A stretch of DNA of 64,000 nucleotides, taken from assembly GCA_021521415.1 (NCBI GenBank), contig JAIQDT010010103.1, forward strand, positions 1 to 64,000. Reading direction: 5' to 3'. The stretch is from Bidens hawaiensis (taxonomy: Eukaryota; Streptophyta; Magnoliopsida; Asterales; Asteraceae). Both the position numbers and the translations under genes were made by a program. The notes beneath the pieces are model-generated. The model worked only from the letters and a program-made list of their open reading frames with translations, was not told the origin of the DNA and did not search any database. Each line of letters opens with the position of its first letter. Position 1 is the first letter of the stretch. Positions 1 through 13,495 of this stretch are shown here, in pieces.

Positions 1-821
1 GAAGTTAGTAAATTTGGTTCCTTTTTTTTCTAACATTTAAAATCAAATTTACACAATTTTAAATGCTTTATATCTAAGTTTACACCAAATGTAAAAGAAT
101 AAAAATGTATAAACTAATAATTAACTAACCAACAAAATATAAAAAAAACTATAAATTTGTTAAAGAAACATAAAAAGTTCATGAATTTAATATAATACAA
201 CTTTTAATAAAAGAGAAAAAATAAAAAAGCTAAATGAATTAAATATTCTCTCTCAACCTCCCACTATGAAACTCACTGAGCCCCGAATCCAATATTTAAT
301 TTAAATACTAATAAACATAAATATTGAGCATGTTCACGTACGTAGTTGACTTTTTTTCAATGTGGTTTTCCAACGCAGCGTAAACTCTAGAACACTCGTG
401 GAAGAAGACAACGTTTGCTGTGTGTTTTCTTCTCTGCTAAAAGTGATGGTTGAGGATCCTTTTTCTTAAAAGATTTTGTTAAGCCTCGTAGTTAACATGG
501 TAATATTATGGGACATCATCCAATCTCGTCAATCCTCCTCTCTCTATTTCCAACCGTAGTTAACATGGTAATATTATGGGACATCATCGGTCTCGGTCTT
601 TGATAGCTTACCCGAACCACCGAACCGACAAACCATATACCTGAAGTTTATGTTAAAATTCCAGTCCTCGGTTCTCGTATTGGGGGGTTGTTGGTTCTCG
701 GGTCGGGTCAGGTTTAACCGGTTCGGTCATGTTCTTTTCATTTGCACACCCCTAATCATATTGTTATACAAAACGTTTTAAAAAAAATAGTGGGTTATAT
801 ATATATATATGTATATATATT
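1..821. other. AT-rich intergenic stretch with small repeats
   Basis: No gene is visible. A 34-bp sequence is repeated exactly at 487-520 and 555-588. The stretch 590-755 is rich in CGGTT/AACCG words and ends TTTGCACACCCCTAA, which resembles the end of a short non-autonomous DNA transposon; its left end was not found. A (TA)n tract sits at about 798-820, directly beside the next element. Confidence 0.5.
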
Positions 822-2271
822 GGGATTTTTACATATTTCCCCTTACTAAACCCATTAATTACATATATTCCCAACTCAAAAAATCAATTACATATTTACC
901 CTTTTCCATATCAATTTATCAATTTACCCTTATTCAATACCAAAATATTAAAATAAATTTTAAATACATAAAAAAACAATAAGTACCTACCATCAACCTA
1001 CATCATCTTGTCCATTCTTGTCACACCCCGATTAGCACAATGCTGAAGCGTAAAACGGGAATGTAACAGACGCCTCTGGTATCAACCACATTGTTTATAA
1101 AGAAACATTACAACTAATTTACAATATATTACATTGATATATTTTTGTTTACAAACTAGGTGTTACAACAAAATATTTTTGTGAAGCTGTTCTATTCATG
1201 CTAACAACCTTGCGTCTATTCACACCGCATCGACCACATTCAGTAACAGATAGCACAACATCAAGGATTTTCCAACTTCAGTACCACACTTGAAAAGCAT
1301 GTTTAAAATGGGTCAACTACACGAGTTGGTGAGTTTCACGAGTTTCAAGAAATGCGTAATCACAAGTTGTAGTTTGTTTATATGCATGTAAGTGTGTATG
1401 TATGTATATGTATAATTGTATATGTGATCTAACTATGCTAAGCTACAGTGAAGCTTGGACTGTTTGTACGTGCTGAGTGCCTCCATTTCCCACGCACAAT
1501 CAACCACTGTGGCCCCCCTTTCGCCAACAATATGCTCCAAGTAACCATTCCTAACACTACATAGCTGGTTTGTGTAATTATGGACATATGCAAACGGGAT
1601 AACGTCTCAGCAAATCGTGCTGGCCCCGTCTAGATTTGTCAAACCAATAGTACTATTCACAAGTCGCCGGCTCGAAGTTAATCACCGTGTTAGTGGGGAC
1701 TTTTATGTGTTAGCACTTAGATAATTCACATCATCATACGTTTCAGATATGTATATAGATATAAGCAAACATGCTTTTCACCCCAAAGTTTGTAAAACAG
1801 TTAAGAGAGTGGGGTCATGAAACTCATAGTTTAGTCGGTATTCAGTAGCACGTCAGTTCAAGGTTTGCTTGACTCGTAATCAATGGTCCCTATAATCAAT
1901 ATTATAATAACATTAATATTTAATATTATTATAATCATTATACTAGACTGGGCTGTATAGCTAGTCTGGGTATAGCTGTTATGCCCAGAAAGTGTCAGTA
2001 GGCTTAGTTGTGATGTCGTTCAATGTCTAATACTTAAAACCGAACTTGGCTCAGTTTCCCCGTTTCACCAGCTGGGCCAAGTTGTTCGTTTATGCGTTTG
2101 GAAAATAGTTATGGGGATGTATGCTTGGGTAAATGTGTTGGTCAATAAAATGATTAAGTTATAAGAAACATCACAATTTAGGGGTCTGGATTCGCTACGG
2201 GGCTCGTTTCCGTGTATTCAGTTTGATTTGGAGAAAAGCACGCACACTCTATTCAAATTGTCCGGATTTCT

Positions 2272-4795
2272 TGTAACACCCGTTAATTTTTCAGTTCAAA
2301 GGGTTTAAGCTTGTAGAATATGTATATTCCTCGGGATTTAACCGACATTTTTCGGAAACCTTTTCGTTATACCGGTACGTTAAGTTATTTAAACTTTCCT
2401 TTCATGTTGCCATATCTCTCAAATTAGAAGGGCTAGAGTGTAACTTGTTGTTCGGACAATTTGTTCGGTACTCGATTATTGTTCGGTCTGTAACTCAATG
2501 AAAATATATGTTTTTGATCGATTCTTGTTTCTATGATGTTCTATTTTGAGTCTAGTTTCCAGAAAGGTATAATATGTAATTTTGTACGAGATTTGAATGC
2601 TATTTATGATTTTATAAGATCGAGTGTCAAAGCTGATGCGGGATGACGGATTCTTGTCTGTCTTCCCGACGTCATAACCGTTTTTTGACAAGTCCAAACT
2701 GGTTGGTTCCACTTCTGAAAGTTATTATTTTGAGTTCGAAACCAAACCCAATTGGAATCATTTAATTTGGCTTGGTAATGATTTTTATAAAAATAAAACC
2801 ATTTTGTTGCGCACTGAAATAGCTGAACATACCTTTCTGTGTTGGAGGAATTTTTATGATTTTTGTGTCCACTAGAAAATATAATAAAAATATTTTTATA
2901 AACCTAAGATATTTATTAAAGTCTGGTGAAAATTTAATAATTTATTTCAAAGGTTATCCTATGTAATTAAATGCATCTTCGCATGCTAAAATCTACACGT
3001 TTTACTTGTTATTGATCAATAAGTTTGTTTTAGGCTTAACCGGTGGATGTTCTATTGTGCTCTTGTCGGGGCTGTTTGAAGTGAGTTTTTGCACCGCAAT
3101 CTTCCTAGGTATGTCCCATATATCATACTTTAAAATCATATTCATTGGTGTTCGTTAGATTGGTCAACTAGTTTTAGTTTGATTGTTAGTGTTCGGTTGA
3201 CTAGAATTGTAGTTTTATGCGTTTAATGTGAGGGTCGAAGTAATTAACGACCAATTCAGCTCGGGGGAACTTGGTTTGATGTACGGGCTGTTGGAAAATC
3301 ATTTTTATAAGTTATGGGGCTGAATTGGTTGTCGGTTGCTCAAACGGGTCGGTACAACACGCAATTGTGTTTATTGAATAGTTGGTGCGTTGTACTTGCG
3401 AGTTACCGACCCATTTGACTCATGTAGCGTCGTGTGGACTTGTTGGCTGTGATTTTATCATGTTGGATCCACACGGGGCTGAGTTGGATGTTAATGTCCT
3501 AAACGACTCTTAGACGCGCGTGTTAGTGTCACTTAGTGCGTCCGGGGGTAAATTGGGAATTCTTTATTCCCGGGATTATCTAAGGGTCATGTTGGTGAAT
3601 GTAAGGCCCCGGGGGCTGTTATGATTGAGTTTGATGAGGTCGAGGTTTTAGGTAACTCGAACCATGTTAGAACATCTCGTAGGATAAACGAGTCCGTTCG
3701 ATGTCGTTTGTAATGTTTGTATGTAAACCAACAGGTGTTTGAGTTTTGGGATTACTTAGGAATTATCTAGCTCGTGGTGAATATGTGTCTTGTGTCAGGT
3801 GAGTTCATGATGCCCCCTTTTTACTCTTTTAAGATTTTGGGCTAGCATGCACACCTAAGCGATTTTGCTTGATGAATTGTTTAAAATTATTTTGGATGGG
3901 CTTACTTGTATAGGGTAGGCCTTGAGATGATTTTATCGTATGTATGTATGTATTATTGTATGGCCAATATTTGGCGATGTTAGTAGTTGTTATCGACTAC
4001 GGATGTTACGTATGCCTACTTTGTATTTGCATACGTTGGATGAGATGTTACGTGTTTGGGTTGTACGTGTGCTCGACCCTGATGTTATTACTTGGATGAG
4101 ATGTTACGTGTTTGGGTTGTACGTGTGCTCGACCCTGATGTTATTACTTGGATGAAGTATATGAAGGTATATAATTATAAGGATGTTTATATATAATTAT
4201 AAGGATGTTCATATATACTTACAATGATGTTTATATATAATTATAAGTACGTTCATATATACTTACAAGGATGTTTATATATAATTATAAGGATGTTTAT
4301 ATATGATTATAAGGATGTTTATATACATATACAAGGATGATTACTTATTATTGATGATGGCCCAACTGTTGTAACCCGTTTTATTTTTAAAACTCTTGGA
4401 ATGATTATGACTATTATTATTTTAGATGTCAATTATTAAAACTTGAACTCACTCAGCTCAAGATGACTTTGTGTGCATGTTAGTGTGAGTTTCAGGTTAG
4501 GAGGAGTATGCGTTTCCGCTTGGACGTGCACAAGGCTACTTGGACGGTGGAGGGCATACTTAGTCGGAAGTTTTAATGATGAACACTTTTCTTTTAAAGT
4601 TTTATTAAATACATTGAAGTTTGGTTTTGGGCATAATTCCCGGGTTTTGGGAACTTGTTTTAATAATTATGATTTTCCGCTTAATTATACTCTGAAATGG
4701 TTTTCGAAATGAAATGAATTGTTTTGGGTTTAAGAATTTTGTAAGTTTCGTGTATGATCACCAACTGTAGGATTCCCGGGATTCGGGGTCTTACA
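2272..4795 (-). mobile_element. Nested LTR-type element, 2.5 kb, flanked by TTTCT duplication
   Basis: It begins TGTAACACCCG and ends GGGGTCTTACA. It is flanked by a perfect 5-bp duplication, TTTCT at 2267-2271 and 4796-4800. Read on the minus strand it matches the element at 25954-26880 and the one starting at 63396: TGTAAG.CCC start, a CACAGTTGGT-like word, a TAGGCATACG region and a GCGGGTGTTACA-like end. TG...CA ends and a 5-bp duplication indicate an LTR, and no internal coding region is visible, so this is most likely a solo LTR. It is much longer than the 927-bp copy, partly because of tandem repeats in the middle. Confidence 0.7.
4036..4340. repeat. Tandem repeats inside the 2.5-kb LTR-type element
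   Basis: A 56-bp unit beginning TTGGATGAGATG occurs at 4036 and again at 4092 almost unchanged. It is followed by a degenerate array from about 4165 to 4340 built from the words AAGGATGTTTATATA and ATAATTATAAGG, with a unit of about 25-50 bp. Confidence 0.75.
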
Positions 4796-4800
4796 TTTCT

Positions 4801-6530
4801 CATAAAAAGTTCGTTTTTACTGAATTAATCCAAAATTTTAATTTCTGATCACTCTTGATGTTATGATATTCCAACAGGTTTGTTAATCACGAACTTGTCG
4901 GTTTTTATCATAATTGAATTTGTTTAATTTTTAAATGAACATAATTAATTATCCGTTAATCATTAAATTATGAAAATGTAGCCACTTATCAATTAAAATA
5001 TGTATATATTTATAAAAATATTTCTTGAATTATTTACTGATTTGTTATTTTATAAAAAATCATTTTATCTGCTATATTTAGCCCAAAAATCGTCCATTTA
5101 TACCAAACGATTTCCGAAAAATCCGCCAAAAATTCTGAGGTGACCATAATACATCCTAAAACAATCTAGAAAAATTCCAAAATCTAACAACCTTGCCAAA
5201 TATCCTTTTCGAGCCAAAAACGACCACAAAAACTCAAATTTCATATGTGATCATAATATACCAAATCTAAGTTCCCACAAAATGTCATAAATTTTCAAGT
5301 ATTTTAACTATTTTTCCCAAATAAACGCCTTAATTTGGTAATAAATTCGCCAAATATTCTCGGATGGTCGAAAAATTACCAATTTTGAACAGGGACTCAA
5401 TGATATGGTCCCTGATGTCCTTGAAAAATTTCATGACCTAAAAATATGCACATCACAACCTTAACCTAAACAACCCATAATCGAGCATTTCGACGTTACC
5501 TTTGCGTTTTTTGCTCGTTTTTGGTCTCTTATTCCCATTTTCGGGTTCGTGTGCTCCAATGTAAGCTAGGTACAGGTCCTATATCACAAAACAAGCAAGT
5601 TTCATCAACATGGCGGCCTCTTAACTTAGGGTTTCGGGTAGGGTATTAAACCAAACTTTTGAACCGTAAAAACGCCATTTAAACCATATAATCCGTGTTT
5701 TTGGCCAAAAAAGAGTATGATTCTGATTCCTAACCATGTGTATGATCAAAACATGTTTTTGGACCATTTTTATGATTTTTGCATGGTTAGGAATGATTTT
5801 TGGTAATCAAACTATTTTTGTATGATATTAAACATGATTAACAAGTTGAAAACTTGATTAAATTGAATCCTTACCTAGTGTTTTTGAGCTTGTAAAAGAA
5901 TTGATCTTAAAATATCTTACATATATTATATAATAAGAGAAAACCTTAGGAGGGGGGTTTTCCCCTACTTGCGGCCGGAAGGCTTAATGGGCCTCTCTTG
6001 GCCCATTTTGGCCCAAAGTACTTAATTTTCATACTCGTACGTGAAATGCAGAGTCCAAATTTATTTGGGGTTCGTTTTTTGGGGCGAAAAATATATCGGG
6101 TACGACAAACAGCGCGAAAACGAGTGTTTTCCGCTATTTTTGTATAAATTTATAAAAACATATTATACGTTTGTGAAAATCAAAAATATTTTCATGGATT
6201 GCTTAAAACATTCCCACTAAGGGTTTTGTAAATCTTTTTCAGCTTAACGGATGATACAATGCTTGTTTTGTAACTCTCTTTCGCTTTTAAATCTATAGCT
6301 GGTAGTTAAACGAGCATGTTTTCGTTTAACTGAGTTGATATCGTACTAAGGCAATAATACTAATATATTAGCTTATATTAAACATATATCACTTATAGAT
6401 GGCCCTCCAGGATATCTGGGTCACAACTAGACCCGTTCGGTTAAAGATTCAGTCGTTATGTAATAAGCGTTTAACTGCTTAATCAGTAAATACGTACTGA
6501 GTTGTACCTGGTTTTGGCTCAAATGTCACA
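4801..6530. other. Right part of the outer LTR-like insertion, no gene
   Basis: This is the continuation of the insertion that began at 1019. It is AT-rich with many stop codons in all frames. A GC-richer patch at about 5945-6015 (CTTGCGGCC, GGGCCTCTCTTGGCCC) stands out but encodes nothing I recognise. Confidence 0.4.
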
Positions 6531-6762
6531 ACTCTCCAACAACATATCATTTTAACCTATTATTTGGAACACCACCATGTAACCACCGTTGCTACCACCA
6601 TCAATGACCTACCATTGCCTTCATATTCATTTCAACCAACTGTCGACCACCGTAACCAGCACTTCCGTCGCAACCAGCTAGCCAAACAATTTTCCATCAA
6701 CCCAATCTATCTATCTTCTTCTCAAACCCAAATCTGAACCACCATCAAACTCCCTACTATAA

Positions 6763-8544
6763 CATTTCGGATTTTTCATATTCGTTTACCCGATTAGGGA
6801 ATATAATTAGGATATTATGTATTGATAAAAAATTGTATTTATTGGTATTTAACTTGGTTTAATTTATTTTATAATTTCAAAACTTTCAATCATGCCAAAT
6901 AGTCCTTAACAACTCTCAAAATCGCTTAAAATGGCTAAGAAATGCATTTTCGGGAACAACAGGACTAATTTTGTCAAAAAATACAAAATATGATGGACTA
7001 ATTTCGGAACTTATTTTATAATCTACTATTATACATTGTCTACATCCATTTTTGTTCATCACACCAAGATATTTGAATTAATTGAACCGATTTTGTCTTA
7101 ATTATGTTATGCGGTTTCCTTAATCGAGTAATTACTAAATCAACTAACGCAATCTTTACATTTTTCATACAAAGACGTTCTCTAACCCGAAAACTCTTGT
7201 ATTGGCCGTCCTCATCTCAAATCCCATGAAATTCTTCTTCCCATTATCATATTCTTCAAGATGAATCGAATACTTTCAAGACTAGTTGACTTTAGTATTC
7301 AAGACATCTTTGATCATGATTTTCTCATTCTTCTATTCATCTCCGAAGTAAGTTGTCTTTTTCAAAATTGTAGTTTTTATCTACGGAACAAAATCCGTCA
7401 ATCAGTTTTTCCTATTGAGGGAGTCTCGGTGGTCAACTGGACTTCGACCCGTTCAATGGCAAATCGGTCAACAAAGTTGACCAATCGATTTCTATCACTT
7501 CTGGTCTGAATTAGCTTTTGGTCCAGAAGACTTTCAGATTTGTTTTGAGATTTTGAGTGTACTAACCACAACCCGACTCCTGGCTCGTTGTTCGGATTCT
7601 GGTCAGTACCACTTCACTTATTTACTGAAAAACCTCATAACCGGAGTTCTATATATCCGTTGGGATTGATTCCAGCGACTATGTTCTCGGTTTTTTACTC
7701 TATTTTATTTGGTATAAGTCTCAGGTCTGGTTGGATAAGAACAATCATCCGGTTAACTTTGCTCGTTTATTCTATCTCTCGGTTTTTCGCTTAATTGTCA
7801 AGGTGAGAAGTCATTCCCCACATATTACAGCTTTTAAACGTTTTGGGGACACTTGTATATTTATTTGCATTTACATATTATATATTATTTGCACTAGCAA
7901 ACTGTGAGTGTTGTGTGTTATCAATTGAATGATTAACTGCTATTTGTTTAGTTGTTTTATTTTATCGCATTCGAAGAGGTCCATTAAAAATCTAGCAAGT
8001 GAGTATGATCATATGCGGTTCAAGTAGCCATAGCCCATGTTCAATAGCCAAGGTCAACCAACACCCTTAATTGTGTTTGTTTTGTCATAGTAGCCATAGC
8101 CCGTGTTCGAGAGGCATGGTCATCTGACACACTTTATTTGCTCATGGTTTGATTGATTTATACTTTTAATATCAAATTCTCTCTTTTATTTACATATCAT
8201 TATTATATCAGAACTGGTGACTTTTCTCACTCAACCTCGTGTTGACAAATCTATATTATTTTGTACGTTTGCAAGATTATCATTTGGTTTGAAGCTAAGG
8301 TGAAGAAACATATAGAGATACCTTAGTTAATAAAAATAAAGGATATCTGTGTTTTGTTTTTGTTTTGGATAATTGTTTAAATTTAGATTGTTTTAGTTAT
8401 GATTTGAATTTTGTGTACTTGATTGAAATTTTGAAATAAATAAATTAATTAGTTATTGTCATATTTAAATTGTATGATAGTACCTTGTAAGCTGTGAACC
8501 AACATCTCACACCCTGACATTTCCACCACAGGTTGGGGTGTAAT
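6763..8544. mobile_element. Possible LTR-like insertion within the Mutator-like element
   Basis: Sequence between 6763 (TATAACATTTCGGATTTT) and 8544 (GGTTGGGGTGTAATG) interrupts the CCACCA/GGTGG-rich interior of the outer element. The flanks are CCTAC and CCTAG, a 4 of 5 match. A 17-bp word, AGTAGCCATAGCCC plus neighbours, occurs twice at about 8025-8110. Several short ORFs (for example 7261-7509 and 7588-7794) match nothing I know and are probably chance frames. The ends are not canonical TG...CA, so the assignment is tentative. Confidence 0.25.
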
Positions 8545-9044
8545 GCCTAGTAGGCAGATTGAAGATGGAGATGGAGGGTGGCAACTAAAAACCTTGACTC
8601 GTCGGAACCTGCAACTCCGAAGAGAGTGAGAAAGTTAGATCTGGATTCGTCACAACCATCGGCAATGATGTACAGTGATGATGGCGAACGTGTACGACCT
8701 TGATGTCGATGGTGAACACTAGTGATGGTGGAGTGTGGTGATTAGAGGGTGTAGAATTTTAAAGATGAGGAAGACTTTGGACTTTCGAGAACTCATTCTT
8801 TAAGTTTCTGCCTTTCTGTTTTCTAATATTAATTGCTAGACTTTGACACTTTGGAATTATTTTTCAAACGAATCGTATTTTGGTAAATAAAATAAGGGTA
8901 AATTAGTCAACAATAAGTTAGTTTTTAATGATATGGGTAAATATGTAATATGTTTGTTTTAGGGAGTGGATTTATGTAATTAATTTTTAAGGATTGGCAA
9001 ATATGTAATAAGAAAACTTAGGGAGGGGATATATGTAAATGCCC

Positions 9045-10465
9045 ATTTTGTTTATTGTGTTTTACAAATTGTGTTTTTATGATCATTGTGTTTTACAAAT
9101 TTTGTTTTTATGATGATTATGTTTTTTCTTCATTGTGTGTTTTACCAAATTATATTTTAACATAGTGATTATTTTTCCATTGCGTTATTTATCATGTTTT
9201 TTAATTGTGTAATATCATTGAGTTTTGTTTTTTCGTTCATTGTGTTTTTAACAAAGGAACCGAGCACCACCTCAACCACAGTCCCTTGCCAAAATCTCCG
9301 TGTCATCGTCAGAAAAATCTTGACATAGCAACCAGTACCTCAACAGAATCTCGTGTCATCATCGGAAATTGATAAACGCAACTTGAAACCACCGCCACCA
9401 CGTCGGAATCTTCGTGTCTTCTACTGCCATTAACGATGTCCATCGCCAGATAAACGATTTTCAGTAGAAACCACCACCAATCACCAGTCGACTTTGCCAG
9501 AAGAAGCACCATGTTTTTTCTGGCAAGTGGTAGGTCACGATTTTCTGGCTAGGTGACGGATCTGGATGGTGTTCGTTAAAGATTAGGACTGTTATATGAA
9601 GTTCATCCATGTTTCAAGTGTTGAATCGAAGTTTAATTGAAGCATGAAATGGTTCAGATCTGAAATAGTGGTGACCGGAAAAGATAGTGGCGCCAACAGG
9701 TTGTTGACCGGTGACGTGGTGGTTGTGGTGGGTAGTAGAACGGTGGTGGTGGATGGTGGAATGGTGGGTTTTTGAGATTAGGGTTTTGAGATGTAGGAAG
9801 TGAGTGAAGATGATGAATGCATGTGGGGTTTTTTGATTAATATATGCTGACTAAATTACCCTCCTTCTTAGCCTTCCTACAAAAACCAAACTTCTTATTT
9901 GAACCCAACCCGTATATCTATATATAATAGTTTTTTGGACATGGAGGCCTTAATTAAATGTTGGCCTAAAGCCCTAACTTGTTTTTACTAGCCAAATGTT
10001 GGCCCTGTGCCAAGGCTTTAAGCCTCTAGGATTGCAGGGCATCCGTTAAAAATAAGGGTTATGTATTATGGGTTTTTGAAAGTGGATTTTCTTTTTCTAA
10101 AATTAGCAACTCACTTATAGGCTACAAACTAAGAAGGTATGCCTCGTGTCCTTGATCACTGCATATCATCCATTTCCATATTCTTATATACTCTCTCGCG
10201 ATACACACATAGAAAAGAGAAGAAAGAAAAAAAAAAGACATCAATATTTTAGTTTTAAACCTCCGAATAAGTTGAGTCGACCTGCATCAGAATGATGCAA
10301 TATTTTTCTCTAACAGAGTAACAGGAGCAACACCCATTGTAGAAACAAAACTATTCTCATTTTAGGAAAAGAACTCCAGTTTGGGTTTTTTATCTGTAAT
10401 TTTTTTCGATTCACCTTCTTAACCATTTGGGCTTTTGTTACTTCTTGTTTTGTTAGATGCAATGT
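9045..10465. repeat. Relic of a dispersed non-coding repeat, then anonymous sequence
   Basis: The part 9045-9910 has runs of TTGTGTTTTA.CAAATTGTG, a GGTGG-rich stretch and an end containing ACCCTCCTTC.TAGCC and ACTTCTTATTTGAACCC. The same order of words occurs at 27200-27647 inside the Mutator-like element at 26890, so this is a related copy. Its left terminus is not visible. No gene is seen in 9910-10465; there are only a TATA-like run and a polypurine stretch near 10212-10238. Confidence 0.45.
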
Positions 10466-11833
10466 TGACGTAGGTTGTCACGGTCTACTCAAACAATTGA
10501 TTTTATTAACTTAAATACCTATACTAGTACAAGTAAGTAAGGTTGTCTCCACATCTCAAAGAAAGTGCTAATTTAATATTTTATGATTTTAACTAAATTA
10601 ATTATTTAACTAAAGCGGACGGACGATGTCAAGCGGTTTTTGAAAATATTGATTAAAACTAAAACGATTACTTTTAAAGATTTGTGAACAATATTAATTA
10701 AATGTATTCATTCTAGGTTCAGGTAATGTGATATTCAATTTAATCCCAGATTCAATTGTCATGATTGCACAGTAATTACTAGACCTATTAGTTTGATTGT
10801 GATGACAAACGATACCCTAACCGAATTGTTGACATAACTGAACTCGATCTACCCAATTACTAATTTATGTTTTATGAAAGCTAATTAAGTGACAATAGTT
10901 GATGATTAATAGTTCAATGATACAAGAGCCTAACCCTAAGTGTTGATGAACAAAACCAAACAATTGATGTGTTAATCAATAATCAAAAACACAAATTGTT
11001 TAAACAACCAAGCAATAATAGAACAAGATAAAATCAAAAAACTAAATCAAGTTCTTAACATTAAGAACAATAAATCTAGTCTTAAAAGGAATTACACAAA
11101 ACCTTAACCAAGAACGAACACAAACGTTTATCCAAGCATCGACATATTAGTCAAATAACTTATCTTTGATGAACATGCAAACCCGAGACGAACCGCATGC
11201 TTCAGAATGGTCAAAAGTCGCCCTAGAACACCTCTTTTGCATCTGGAATTAGTGATATGACGAATGGAGGTTTAAATGGGTTTATATAGTGATTAACCCT
11301 AATTTTCTTCGGATTGTAGTCGGTTCGCGTCGCGCGAAGCCTTAATGAGCCTGGCCTTCGCGTCACGCTAAGGACAAATAGTCGGGCATGGTTTCCAAAA
11401 ACTTCGCGTCGCGCGAAGTTTTTTAACATTCCTTCGCGTCGCACAAACAAAACTAACTTCATATTCAGATTCGTCTCGTCGAGAAACCCGAAATTCATAT
11501 ATTATGGATTCTGTAACTTATTTTCTAGTTCGGGATACTCCCGTTTTACTAAAAGACACTTTCTTGGTAACCCGTTTTGTTCAGTTTTCAATTCGGCTTC
11601 AGGTTTCTCATCTAATCCTTTCCCGAATCCTTCTTAATCATCCATATATGTTTCCCCATGCTTCCATCTTCTCGAAGCTGGCTAAATCTTCATCTGGATA
11701 GCTTTGAATTAGCTTGTTTAAGCTCTGAACACCTGTGATCATAAAAGAACTCAAAGTAATTGTGCTCGCTATATATAAATAATTAAAATGCATTAAAAAC
11801 ACATTAATACGCATTATTTATACCCGACCATCA
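10466..11833 (-). repeat. 3' LTR of the Athila-like element
   Basis: A direct repeat of 15843-17203. It carries GC-rich near-palindromes of the form TTCGCGTCGCGCGAAG at 11324-11339 and 11403-11418, plus shorter half-copies near 11357 and 11432, in an otherwise AT-rich LTR. The left end TGACG follows the AATGT duplication directly. Confidence 0.8.
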
Positions 11834-13495
11834 CGTCCCCACACTTATCCTTTTTCGACCCGAAAAAGACTTTGTAATAGAATCAGAATCTGAGATTATT
11901 TTTACAAAATGCTTTTTTAGGTTATTTTAATTAAGCACAAGAAACACAAAAACCACGATTGCTGATATTGTTGTCCACTTAAACCCAACCACCAACAATT
12001 CAGACCTCTAATCATGTTAGAATTTAGTTCAAGTTAACATTCAGTCTAAAGGTCTCACACCTAGAATCACAAATCCACCTAATTCGTTTCGAGCATATCA
12101 AAGCAAAGATAAAATCATAAAGATTATTTCTTCCAGTGTAACCTAAAAACTTGTAACTATCAAAATTTAATTTAGTAGACAACACATATGAATTAATTGA
12201 TCATTTTGCATTTTTATGATAATTTAGACCTCACCCATGGATATTCCCACCGTGGTTGCTAGCCTAGTGAGAATCATGTAAGCTATTGGTCCTTATTCAT
12301 TAACGTTCATTAATCTTCACCCAGGGTCCTATCTGTCAAGCTGCCAACTCGAAACAAAACACATAGGTTATTGGATTTTTATTTTGATCATCATCCATAG
12401 ATGTCATCATTAAGTCACTATCCCAGAGGAATACACACTAAATTATTGGATCCTTTTCAATATTATATATATTTTTCATGCTCATTGCTTAATATGCCAA
12501 TAAAATTAAATTTTAAGATTTACAAGGCTTTACCCTACACTCGTGCTTATCCATTACCTTACGTATTTCATTTTTTCTATTTTCCTAGAATGAGAACCCA
12601 AAAGACTTCATGATATTAATTATAGGTATATTTATTACATTCTCAGAAGCCTTAAACTATCAGCTGGGCCTACCAACACATCCCAAATTAAGTGCATTCC
12701 CATTTTATTATTTCATATTATATAATAATTTTGAAAATCCCAGATTTTTCTCTCATTTTCCATTATTTTGCAAAAAAATTCTTAATTCAAGGAACATTTA
12801 AACATTTAATTTTAAATTTCTTCCCCATCCCCACACTTGAGGCAAACATTGTCCTCAATGTTTAAAATTTAGCATTTAAAAGAACACAAATAGCGATGGG
12901 GTTAAAATTTACTTGAACAATTTTAAAACCGGGCTTAATGTGATGGTTATTACTAATTATACACAAATACAATTACACTTTTAACATAAAAACTAGAAAA
13001 ACAAAGAAGATTATGAAAACAAAATCACCTGATAAATTAGAAAATCTCTCATGTGCAACTCTTGTGCCCTCGGTGAACTTAACTCCTCAACTCTCGAAAC
13101 GATATCTGCAAACTCTCAAACATGTAGAAGCACGCTTCTCACAAGTATTAAAATATAGGCCTTTTAAACCTTTTGCAAAACCGTTAATTTTAAATTGCCA
13201 ACCGATTTTTAAATAAATTTCATAATCAAATTTGCTAAACGAGTAAAAATGCTAAAAAGCCTAACTCACTTTCATTGGAATCACGATTGCATTTAGCGTA
13301 TGCAACAAGCCCTTTAAACCCTCTGGTAGCCCGGGTGGACGAGTATGGTCTCGCGAGGGTTAACAGTGAACTACACCCACAAAGTTCAACTACAAAACAA
13401 AATATACGCATACCTGAATACAAGGCTAGGTTGCCTCCCGGTTAGCGCTAAGTTGTTGTTAAGGCCATCAGCCGGATCGTTACCTGATTTCTTGG
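11834..13495 (-). other. 3' non-coding interior of the Athila-like element
   Basis: No conserved domain is seen. At about 12828-12862 a block reads, on the minus strand, AACATTGAGGACAATGTTT followed by a CAAGTGTGGGGATGG tract. This is the kind of conserved untranslated block that follows pol in Athila-type elements (family knowledge). Small ORFs here (for example 12401-12613 and 13013-13216, +) look like chance frames. Confidence 0.5.

Larger units (their letters stand above)
1019..6530. mobile_element. LTR-like insertion (candidate solo LTR), interrupted by a nested copy of another family
   Basis: It starts TGTCACACC and ends AAATGTCACA, giving TG...CA ends with an imperfect inverted repeat. 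The flanking pentamers are ATTCT (1014-1018) and ACTCT (6531-6535), a 4 of 5 match. Without the nested insertion (2272-4795 plus its duplication) it would be about 2.98 kb, which fits a long gypsy-type LTR. No coding domain or second LTR was seen. The right boundary is less certain than the left. Confidence 0.4.
822..9044. mobile_element. Large Mutator-like inverted-repeat element with nested insertions
   Basis: The left arm begins GGGATTTTTACATAT at 822. The right arm ends ATATGTAAATGCCC at 9044. About 110-150 bp of the two arms match as imperfect inverted repeats, with the recurring word ATTACATATTT in both. The same terminal sequence closes the 153-bp MITE at 34782-34934, which has a 9-bp target duplication, so a Mutator-like origin is inferred. 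No clean duplication flanks this large copy; its left side is a (TA)n run. The element's own interior is 6531-6762 and 8545-8930, rich in CCACCA/GGTGG words and without a transposase. The rest is later insertions. Confidence 0.55.

Noticed and set aside
4036..4340. Tandem repeats considered as a CRISPR array
   Set aside because: Units are directly adjacent and AT-rich with no unique spacers, and the DNA is from a plant.
7261..7794. Two plus-strand frames of 82 and 68 codons
   Set aside because: No domain, no shared codon pattern, and located in LTR-like sequence.
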